Source: Rhizaria sp. SCN 62-66 (taxonomy: Eukaryota > Rhizaria, unplaced). Taken from it: a stretch of 64,000 nt of DNA. A program made the position numbers and the translations under genes. The notes under the pieces were generated by a model, which was not told the origin of the DNA, ran no database searches, and was given only the letters and a program-made list of their open reading frames with translations. The stretch covers positions 62,001-126,000 of the forward strand of contig MEDY01000001.1 in assembly GCA_001724265.1 (NCBI GenBank), read 5' to 3'. This document shows positions 1 to 8,400 of this stretch, piece after piece; position 1 is the stretch's first letter, and every line of letters begins with the position of its first letter.

Positions 1-1014
1 GGGAATGTAAGCGGCCACGGGTGCCAGAACGCGCATGAAGAGGTCCCAGTGGGCCTCGTAGCCGTCGGCGTAGCCCATGTCGCCGACGAGCAGCAGCGCG
101 TGGTAGCTGTGGCTCTGCACGATATCGACCATGCCGTCGACGACCGCCTTGCCGACGCCGTAGTCGAGGTCGGCGATCTGGAGCAGACGCAGCGGGGACG
201 CCTTAGTGCCGAGAATGGCGCGGGAGGGCAGCGTGCGGAAAGAGAAGGTCTCGGAGGCGATCTCGTTGGACACGACGGTGTAGGCGTAGACGGTGTCGGG
301 GCGCAGGCCGGAGAGCGTGGCGTGGTGCACGACGCCGTTCCACTGCGACACGGTGTAGGTCGTGGAAGTGGCGTTGGCGATGACGAAGTTGTCCGTGGTG
401 CCAGCGCGGCGGAACGAGACGAACGGGCGGCTCGTCTCGGTCTGAGCGACCCAAGATACGGTCATTTCGTCCTCGCGGTCGCCGAGCGCGATGTGGACCT
501 GCTCAGGGGCGGACTTGTGGACGCAGCAATTGATAGTGCAGACGGGCACGATGAGCGAGCAGAACGCCTCGGCCTCCCACTCAAGCTTCAGCAGAGCCGC
601 AGTGGCCTTAGGGAGAAGGGTGAGGACAATGTTGGAGATCTTTTGGCACGTCTCGATCTTCTTCTGCTCCTTGAACACGGTGGCGCAGCCGATCTTGGCG
701 ATGTTGATGATGGTCGCCATGGCAGTCTCGTTCATAGACACCTTGGCGATGGTGCCGACGATGTTGGTGCACGTGTCGCACGACATGGCCTTGAAGTCAG
801 CGTCGAACTCGGCGTGGAGCTCAGGCAGGACGTTGGCCAGCTCCAGGAACGTCGAGGGCTCGCGCATCGCGTCGGTGCGGTCAAGCGAGGTGAGAGTCTG
901 CAGCTGGTTCATGTTCTTGTGGGGGCATGAAGCAGCCATGCCGAAGGCCGCAAACACGACCAGCAGCAGAGCAACAAACACCGCAACGCGCATGCTTGTT
1001 TTTCTGCCGCGCAT
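1..1014 (-). CDS. Secreted purple acid phosphatase with N-terminal saposin-B-like domain (3' part missing)
   Basis: Reading the minus strand gives an open frame of 338 codons that runs off the left edge. The first in-frame ATG is at 1014; a second at 993 starts directly before the hydrophobic signal peptide (MRVAVFVALLLVVFAAFG), so either could be used. Numbering from 1014, residues about 79-159 carry six cysteines in saposin-B order (C79xxC82, C110, C123, C152, C159). Residues about 170-265 look like the fibronectin-like N-terminal domain of purple acid phosphatases (PEQVHIALG, MTVSWV). The metallophosphoesterase core then begins, with the DxG motif as DYG (D284) and GDxxY as GDMGY (311-315), whose Tyr is the family's Fe(III) ligand. 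The GNH, VxxH and GHxH motifs lie outside the window. The family hydrolyses phosphomonoesters in secretory or lysosomal compartments. The saposin domain suggests a lipid or membrane-bound substrate, which is inference. Long plus-strand frames here are shadows. Confidence 0.85.
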   Translation of the reverse strand, partial: MRGRKTSMRVAVFVALLLVVFAAFGMAASCPHKNMNQLQTLTSLDRTDAMREPSTFLELANVLPELHAEFDADFKAMSCDTCTNIVGTIAKVSMNETAMATIINIAKIGCATVFKEQKKIETCQKISNIVLTLLPKATAALLKLEWEAEAFCSLIVPVCTINCCVHKSAPEQVHIALGDREDEMTVSWVAQTETSRPFVSFRRAGTTDNFVIANATSTTYTVSQWNGVVHHATLSGLRPDTVYAYTVVSNEIASETFSFRTLPSRAILGTKASPLRLLQIADLDYGVGKAVVDGMVDIVQSHSYHALLLVGDMGYADGYEAHWDLFMRVLAPVAAYIP

Positions 1015-2050
1015 CGAGTCGTCAAGCACAGAGGGAGGGGTCAAGAACAGGGAATGAGCCAGGAAAGCACGTGCTGCAAACGGAGACGACGAGAGTGAAG
1101 AAACATGATGCTCGAATGGCAAGGATAATGCGTTTTCAGTCGATTAAAAGTGATGTAGAATGCAAGCATAAATGCCACATCATCACGTCATCAGCGATGA
1201 ATATCGACGGTGGGTATCATGGAATAACTTCTAAATTCCCGGAGAAGACGTCGTCGGTCGGACAAACGACGGTGGGGGTTTGAAAATGCGATTTTGAGCT
1301 TTTAACTTGATCACAGCGTTGTAGCCAATGACTACGACTTTCATTCTCACATATGATATAGAATAGACAATATTATACCACGGGCTTATCGTAAATGATC
1401 GTGCAGTCAGGTGAATGTGCGTATATAACGTAAATTTGTGTATGGTGTCCGCTTCACTCGGACGTCAGGCGTCTCAGATGCGCACGCAAGTGGCGTGAAC
1501 GTGCGCTGGCATGGGTGGAATCAATCGGGCATAGGAAGCAGTTCATGGGCCGCCCGTGTCCCACCCGCACGCCCCGCCTGGTGGCGGCAAGTGGCAGGCA
1601 TGTCAGTCCCCCATTGCCTCCAGCAACGCCATATCTGTCACCAGTAACCATAGGCAACTGAGAAATCGCAGCACGCAGGAGCAATACAACTCCAAGTCGC
1701 AGAAAGTTTTGTAAAAGACTTGATTGCCATTGCACACAGAGAGACAAACTTGGCGACGAGCGTCAAGAAAAACAAGATAAACAAATCTAGAGAGAGAGAA
1801 AACAAACAGAACAACAGACATATACACATTGGGTGGGGGAAAAAAAGAGAAAACAGAACAAACAGAGAGAAAAACAAGTATAAAAAAAACGCGAACTACT
1901 CTGCAAACAAACCAAAAGAAAGAAAGAAGAGAGTCAGTTAGTCAGTCAGAACACAAGAAGATCAAAAGGAAGCCATGCGTCAAGAGAGACGAATGCATTG
2001 GAGTGAGAGTCAGATGCTTCAGTCACTGCGATATGAATGCCGCATCACGC
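1015..2050. other. Intergenic spacer with a GC-rich island
   Basis: This spacer lies between the 5' end of the phosphatase gene and the 3' end of the coiled-coil gene. Most of it is AT-rich with no convincing frame. Two parts stand out: the GC-rich island listed separately at about 1440-1700, and a strongly purine-rich plus strand from about 1730 to 1960 (repeated agagag, aaaac and gaaagaaag). The latter would be pyrimidine-rich 3' UTR in the minus-strand coiled-coil transcript. Confidence 0.6.
1440..1711 (+). ncRNA. Possible structured non-coding RNA (GC-rich island)
   Basis: A GC-rich block sits inside an AT-rich spacer. It is preceded by TATATAA at 1422-1428 and followed by a T4 run at 1707-1710. 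It contains a perfect 7-bp stem (GCGCACG at 1480-1486 with CGTGCGC at 1500-1506) and a 5-bp stem (CCGCC at 1574-1578 with GGCGG at 1583-1587). Neither strand has a recognisable protein here, only short frames. I could not match it to SRP RNA, RNase P, U RNAs or tRNA, so strand, limits and existence as a gene are all tentative. It could also be a degraded coding fragment. Confidence 0.2.
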
Positions 2051-3898
2051 TTAGTTCTTCCAGCGCGAGGGCGGGGGCGGCCGCGACTTGCAGGGGCAGC
2101 GGCGGCCCTTAGCGCACACGTGCCCATCGCCCTCCTGCGCCAGCGTCGCGTTGACGGCCTCCTCGTACTTGGCCTTGTAGTGGTCCGCCAGCGCCTTGCA
2201 CTTCTCGTACGAGGTCATAATGGCGGCCAGATCGCGGCCCAGCCGGTCGACCTCCTGTACCAGCTTCGCGTTCTCGGCCACGAGCGCCGACGACCCGCCG
2301 CGGAGCTTCGCGTCGAGCTCGGTCAACGCGTGCTGCGCCTGCTGCAGCTGCGCGCCGAGCCGCTGCACCTCTGCCTCGGCGCCCGCGAGCCGCTGCTGCA
2401 GCTGCGCCGCGCGCGCCTGTGCCTCGGCCTCGTTGCGCTTGAGCCCAGCAAGCCCGGCAGCGTCAACGCGGAGCGCGAAAAGCTCCTCATCGACCTTCTT
2501 CTTGTCCTCAGCGAGCGCCTGGTAGCGGCTCTGCAGTTTGCGGTATCCGGCGACGGCGGCGTCGCGCTCGAGCCGCACGTCGCCCAGTTCGGCCTGCAGC
2601 TTCTTGTTGCCAAGCTGCTCCACGGCGAGGTACTTCTTGAGTGCGGCGACGCGGCGCTCGAGCTCGGCCGCGGTGAGTCCCGACGCGCCCGTCTTGCTCT
2701 TGATGTCCTCTTCGGCGCGCGCGAGCTTGTCCTGCGCCGCGCGCAGCTGCCGCGCGAGCTCGTCGCGCTCTTCCTGCGCACGCGCGAGGTCGCCCGTGCC
2801 GCGCAGCCCGTTGCGGGTGAGCTCGGTGACCTGACGCGCGAGGTCCTCGGCCTTGGCGGCCAGCGCGCGCTGCGCCTCTGCCTGCCCGGCCTCGCGCGCG
2901 CGCAGCTGCTCCACCTCGCTCGCCAGCACGCTGCGCTCGCGCTCTAACACGGACACCTGCGCGCGCAGCGTCGACTCGGCGTCACCGCCGCGCTGCTGCA
3001 GCCGCGCAAGCTCCTCGGTCTTCTCGCGCAGAGTGCGCTCCATCGTGGCCTTGTCGGTCAGCGCGGCCTCGGCGGCGGCGCGCGCGGCTTCGAGCGCGCG
3101 CTGCATGCGATCGTAGTCGGCCTTGGCGGCGGAGCGATCGCCCAGCTCCTTGGTCAGCAGATCAACCAGGTTCTGCTGCGCGGCGATGCGGCCACGAAGA
3201 GTCTCGTTCTCGGCCGCCAGCTCCTTAGAGCGCGCGGTGAGCTCGCTGACAGACTCGACGAGCGAGCTGTTGCTGTCGCGCGCGCTGCGCAGCGAGGCGG
3301 ACTCGGCGCTGAGCTGCGCGTGCTGCGCCGTGAGCTCAGCGTGTGCCTTGCGGAGCTCAGCGAGCTCGGCGGCCATCTCTTTGTTCTCGGTCGTCGCGCG
3401 CGTGTGCTCGGAGCGGAGCTGGTCTGACTCGATTTTGAGCGTCTGGAACTCGCTCTGCAGCTTCGCGGCGCGCAATGAGAGGTCGGCAAAGAAGCGCTGC
3501 TGCTGCTCGGCGTCGCCAGCCTTCTCCATCAGGTGACGGTTCTGGTCAGCGAGCGCGTCGTACTCAGCGCGGGACACACGATCGCGCGAAGCCAGCTTCA
3601 TCGACAGCTCGCGCTCGCGGAACTCGTTGTTCTCCACGCGCAGCTGCTGGAGCTCAAGGCCAAGACGGTGGACTGAGTCCATGACGTGTGCGCGCTCGAG
3701 GTTGATGCGCTTCATGTCCTCCAGCTCAGTCGCGATCTGGTCGCGGTTCTGACGCAGGGCATCGTAGTCAGTCTCGAGGTTGCGCAGGCACTGCTGGAGG
3801 TTGGCAGCAAACTGGCTACCAGGACCGCCCGCGCCGCCGGCACACGAGGTGCAGCAGCCCGCCGGCTGCGAAGCCGCGGACGCGCCAGAAGTGCTCAT
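2051..3898 (-). CDS. Long coiled-coil protein with Cys-rich ends, function unknown
   Basis: A single-exon frame of 615 residues. I chose the ATG at 3898 (MSTSGASAAS) because the frame upstream of it, which stays open to 4147, is AT-rich and looks like 5' UTR. Residues about 30-590 are almost continuous heptad-type coiled coil, rich in E, Q, A, R and L with few prolines. The N-terminus carries a small cysteine cluster (CCTSC). The C-terminus has three cysteines with basic residues and a proline run (CAKGRRCPCKSRPPPP). There is no signal peptide or membrane segment. Such proteins are often structural (centrosomal, flagellar, Golgi or cytoskeletal), but nothing identifies this one. The paired cysteine clusters could bind metal or cross-link the ends of a rod; that is speculation. 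That it is a real gene is supported by the composition change at both ends. Confidence 0.8.
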   Translation of the reverse strand: MSTSGASAASQPAGCCTSCAGGAGGPGSQFAANLQQCLRNLETDYDALRQNRDQIATELEDMKRINLERAHVMDSVHRLGLELQQLRVENNEFRERELSMKLASRDRVSRAEYDALADQNRHLMEKAGDAEQQQRFFADLSLRAAKLQSEFQTLKIESDQLRSEHTRATTENKEMAAELAELRKAHAELTAQHAQLSAESASLRSARDSNSSLVESVSELTARSKELAAENETLRGRIAAQQNLVDLLTKELGDRSAAKADYDRMQRALEAARAAAEAALTDKATMERTLREKTEELARLQQRGGDAESTLRAQVSVLERERSVLASEVEQLRAREAGQAEAQRALAAKAEDLARQVTELTRNGLRGTGDLARAQEERDELARQLRAAQDKLARAEEDIKSKTGASGLTAAELERRVAALKKYLAVEQLGNKKLQAELGDVRLERDAAVAGYRKLQSRYQALAEDKKKVDEELFALRVDAAGLAGLKRNEAEAQARAAQLQQRLAGAEAEVQRLGAQLQQAQHALTELDAKLRGGSSALVAENAKLVQEVDRLGRDLAAIMTSYEKCKALADHYKAKYEEAVNATLAQEGDGHVCAKGRRCPCKSRPPPPSRWKN

Positions 3899-5475
3899 AG
3901 CAGGTGACTCGTGTGAGGGAGAGAAAAGGGGGTGGGGTGCTAACGCCCGCGAAAATTTAGGTGTGCTGGTTCCAGAGAAAAAGGAACTCAAAGACAACCC
4001 AAACCAAGGGGAAAGTTCAACTGAAAAAGTGGAAACGCTCTGCGCAAAGTCAATTTTGAAACAAAGTGGAGCTTCGTGAGTAATCTTGAAATGGCGAGGG
4101 AGAGATGAAGTACGATGGGAGACTTGGCTAGGGCGAAACTGCGGCACGGAAATTTACCGTAGGTTCACATGCAATAGACCCAATTATTTTTTGGCTCAAT
4201 ATAACCCAACAAAAAATGTTACAAAACTTAATGGCAGAGCAAAATCACCAAGAACAGGCCATGATCAGGACGCTTGATCCACCCGTCATGGGACGAAACG
4301 CTGCCTGGCCAACAACTTCGCTCGCTCGCTCGACAAGCTGGACCGAAAAACTGCTCCAAACCAGCAAAGTGCGACTTGAAGAGAATCGAAATTCAACTCA
4401 GATCGACAAACAAACTGCTGCTACCAAAGTAATAGTGTGTATATATGCATCATCAGACTATGTTGTGTCATATTCCACGGAATTTAATGTAACAACACGT
4501 ATGTCCAGCGTATCAGTATAAATGTGATGGTACACAGCCGATCTGGGCGATTCTGGCTGTATATGTCCGCCCCACCACTCGATGCCGCAAACCATCGGAA
4601 TCGCTCATTGTAAAGATGTTGCCGTTTACATCTTGGTCCCGTTGATGATGCTGTTATACAAGAACCCGAACGGCGGCGACGCTCTCAATGCATTTCTACC
4701 GCCTGCAGCCATTAACCACACAAGGGGAGCAATAACTACTGAGCACGTGTACAGTTCAGACGCATCTCGCATGTTTTCCTTACTCCCTCGTCGTGTTTTC
4801 TTGTATGGTCTCAGGAGTGCATGCTGTTTCTATGACGTCTGGAGCCTGATCATGCACGATTATTGTCGCATTCTACATATCATAACTCTCTGCTTTTCAC
4901 CACTTCACAAGAAGCTATGCAGCATGTTCAGAACTGCGCTAAAATACTTGTTTTAGTGTTAGTTTATTTAATGTTAGGAGGATAAATAAAAACTGATCAA
5001 CACCTCGCACAATGGCAGTAAGGTGGAAAAGAAGCGCAAAATGCATAGAAGACTCTAAGGATGCATGCATATGATACATGTACGTACATAGAAAGCTTAA
5101 ACAATCAAAGAAAGGACAAGACTGAAAAAAAAACTATTTTTAGCGAAACTCAATATTCGCTTGAAAAAAAAATAAAAAAATAAAAAATGGAATGAGGCAT
5201 TCAAGCCAACCCAACTCGACCTCAAGTCTAACATGCCATGGAAAGCATTAAGTGAGAGCCGTATCACGTCGCGCTGCGTTGTCGCATTAACCCACGCATT
5301 GCACAAGACAGCGCGCACGCACATGTCAAACGTACAAAGCAATCGCACGGCGGCGGCACACTGCGTTTGGGCTACACTGCACTGCGCTTGCGCTGCGCTG
5401 CAATTGTGCGTTGCACTGTACAGCACATCACGCACAGCACAGCACATCACTGCAATGCACTGCGATGAGCTTCGC
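3899..5475. other. Intergenic spacer, no gene recognised
   Basis: This is AT-rich sequence between the start of the coiled-coil gene and the end of the Ca2+ ATPase gene. It holds only chance frames, the longest 124 codons at 4582-4956, which resembles nothing. From about 5120 to 5190 there are A-runs broken by single Ts. From about 5340 to 5470 there is a degenerate GCACTGC/GCGCTG-type repeat. Both fall in the probable 3' UTR of the minus-strand ATPase gene. Confidence 0.6.
5340..5470. repeat. Degenerate GCACTGC/CAGCACATCAC repeat in the 3' flank of the Ca2+ ATPase gene
   Basis: Short related words recur irregularly (cactgc, gcgctg, ttgcactg), and the 11-mer cagcacatcac occurs twice about 20 bases apart. 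The block is GC-rich compared with the AT-rich sequence to its left, and it ends just before the ATPase stop codon at 5476-5478. It has no open frame in common with the gene. It could be an expanded simple repeat or a structured 3' UTR element. Confidence 0.45.
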
Positions 5476-8400
5476 TTAATGCGAGGCCAGCGCGGCGCCG
5501 CGACGGCAGCTCTTGGTGGCCGCAGCCCAGGCCTTGCGCGCGGCGTCGCGCGCGGCGCGGCCGGCGCGGGCGAAGACGCTGTTGCTCCACAGCTCCTCAT
5601 CCTCGGCGATGGGCGCGCCCACACGCGCGCGGTTGCTGCGCTCGCCGAACGTCTTGCGGATCATGTCAAAGGGCAGGACGAGGAGCGCGGCGGCAAAGAT
5701 AACGAGCCACTGCGCGAGCGTGAGCGACGCTGTGCGCAGGATCGGCTGCGCCCACGGCAAGTGCGTGAAGAGGATCTGGACAGTCATGATGAGCAGCATG
5801 ATGACGAAAAAGGTCGTGTTGTGCGTGGCGTTGGAGCCGCCGATGGTGGCGCGGCCGTCGGGCGTGGCCGCCACGGTAAAGGCCGAGTTATAGTGGCGCA
5901 CGTTGAGTCCGTTGATGGTGCACACGAAGACGAAATACGCGAAAAAGGCCGTCAGGAAGACAAGTTCGTCGCCGGAGGTCGACGCGCTCGACGTCGCAGC
6001 GGACGTCGCAGTCGCGTCGGCAGCGGCCGTCGAGGCCGAGGCGCCGGAGATGTCGAGGTTGAGCGAGTTGGCGACAAAGAAGCTCTTGGCGAGCCCACTG
6101 GAGAGGAAAAACATCGACGACAATGCGATGTAAAGCCCGTTGATGAGGAGCGAGCGGAACATGAGCGGTGACACGATGGGCATCGAGCGCGGCACAGGTG
6201 CCTGGGTGAGGTAAGCGCGCACGGCGGGCTCTGCACCGAAAGCCAGTGCGGCGAGCGTGTCCATGATGAGGTTGACCCAGAGGAGCTGGACGAGTGTGAG
6301 CGGGAAGTCAACGCCAATGAAGGGGCCGAGCAGCACGATGATGGTCGTGGCGACGTTCATAGTGCACTGGAAGACGATGAACTTGCGGATCGAGTTGAAG
6401 ATGGTGCGGCCGTACAGCACAGCAGACAGGATCGAGCCGAAGTTGCCGTCAAGAATGACGATGTCGGACGCTTCCTTGGCAACTTCAGAGCCGCCACCGG
6501 GGGCCGGGGGCGCGGACTCCTCCGCGGAAGGGCTCGCAGCGCCGCCAGAGGCGGGGGTTTCGACGCCGTCGTCGCCCTCGGTCACGGCTGTCACGGCGTA
6601 TCCGCCGTCCGCGCCGGCTCTCCGCGCAGCGACTCTGCCCATTCCGGACGTGTGGTCGCCGCCGCTGGAAGGCGAAGACGAAGGCGGTGCATTAGGGAGA
6701 AGAACGCGCGCGACGGAGCGCGGGAGCACACCGCGCAGCCACGCCACGACACCTGACTTACTAGAGCCAGCAGCAGCAGAGGCGGAGGCGGAAGCTGAGG
6801 CGCTACGGCGCTTACCGGCGGCGTCGGCGGTGGCCTGCGCGCCGCTGGAGTCGATAGCGAAGGAAACATCCGCACGCTTGAGCGCGGCCGCGTCGTTGAC
6901 GCCGTCGCCGGTCATGCCGACAACGTAGGCCGCAGATAGCGCAAGCTCGAGCGCGGCGCCGCGCGACGTGGCGCCGGAGCTGCGCTGCGGACGGTACACG
7001 GGGTGCGCGTTGGGCGTCGGCGCGAGCTGCATGTTCTGCGCCACGGTGACAAGGCGGGCCTTGTCGGCGGGCAACGCGCGCGCGACGACGCGGAGGCGCG
7101 GCAGCAGCGTGGCCAGCTCGGCGTCGGTCAGCAGCGACAGCTGGTGCGAGGTCAGGACCACGGGCGCCCACAGGTTCAGCGAGCGCAGCCAGGCGAGCAG
7201 CAGCGGCCGGTCTGTGGAGCCCGCGGCGAAGGGCGAACCCAGCGCGCCGGAGCCCCCCGCGGAGGCAGGGTTCAGCAGCGCGCCACCCGGGGACGCGAAA
7301 CCGGGCAGCATCGCAGCGGCGGCGGCGGAGGAGGATGCAGTCGTGGCAGAGGAGCCATAGGACGCGGGGGGCGCGTTGAGCGGCAGCGGCGCGGTGATTG
7401 CGGCGGCGGCGGTTGATGCGGCGGTGGCGGCGGCGACGGCGTTGGAGCGCAGCCACTCCTCGGCGAACGCGGGGAATGAATACTCCGCCGCCGACGCCGC
7501 GGCCGAGATGGTCGGCTGCGCCATCACGGGCGCCATGATGCCGACCTGCTTGGCGATCGACACGGCCGTCTCCACGCGGTCGCCCGTCACCATGACAACC
7601 TGCACACCGGCACGGTGCGCGGTGGCGATAGCGGAGGCCGTGGTGGGCCGCGGCCGGTCCGCCAGCGCAAGCGCGCACAGCAGCGTCAACCGCTCGGGCA
7701 GCGCGTCGCGACCAGTAGCGCCCGCAGCAGCCGCGTCTCTAGAAGAAGCAGCGGCGGCGGGGGCGGGGCGCGCCGTGGCGATGGCGATAACGCGGGCGCC
7801 GGCCGAGGACAGCGCGTCGATGCGGGCAACCAAGCGGGCGCGGGCGGCGGCGGACAGGATCACACGGGCCACGCCTCCGCTCGAGCCACCACTGCTAGCG
7901 ACAGCGGGGGCGTAGATGTGGGTGCACTGGGCGAGCACGCGCTCGGCAGCGCCCTTGACGAGGTCGACGTGGCATTGCGCGGCGCCGGCGCTCAGACCCG
8001 GCGCGAAATAAGGCGCGAAGTCGTGCTCGGCAGAGTCAGGCCCGGCGTACGTCGCCACAGTTGCAGCGGAAGAAGAAGCAGCAGCAGCGGCGCCGCCGGT
8101 GAGTGCGATGCGGGCGGCGAGCGGGAGCGCGACGCGGACGGAGGAGAACTTGCGCGTGGAGTTAAACAGCACTTCGTCGACCATGTGCGACTGCGCCGAC
8201 ACGCGCTGCGCCGAGTGCATGGCGCTGGCGGCGGCGGCGGCCTGGGAACTCGTGACCACGGGTGCGTTGGCGCCCGGGTGCAGGAAGCGCAGCAGCGCGC
8301 GGTCCGTGGCGTTGCCACCGATGATCGTCACGGGAGGCGCGTTGCGCAGTGCCAGAGACGGGGAGACGTCGGCGGCCAGCGCGGCGGCGGCGGCGGCGGG

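Noticed and set aside
49-930. 293-codon plus-strand frame at the left edge
   Set aside because: It is the shadow of the minus-strand phosphatase frame, which has a signal peptide, saposin cysteines and PAP motifs.
3899-4147. Extension of the coiled-coil frame to an ATG at 4147
   Set aside because: The added 83 residues come from AT-rich DNA and do not continue the heptads; MSTSGASAAS at 3898 fits better.
4582-4956. 124-codon plus-strand frame in a spacer
   Set aside because: AT-rich, no homology I recognise, no repeats or motif; consistent with chance.
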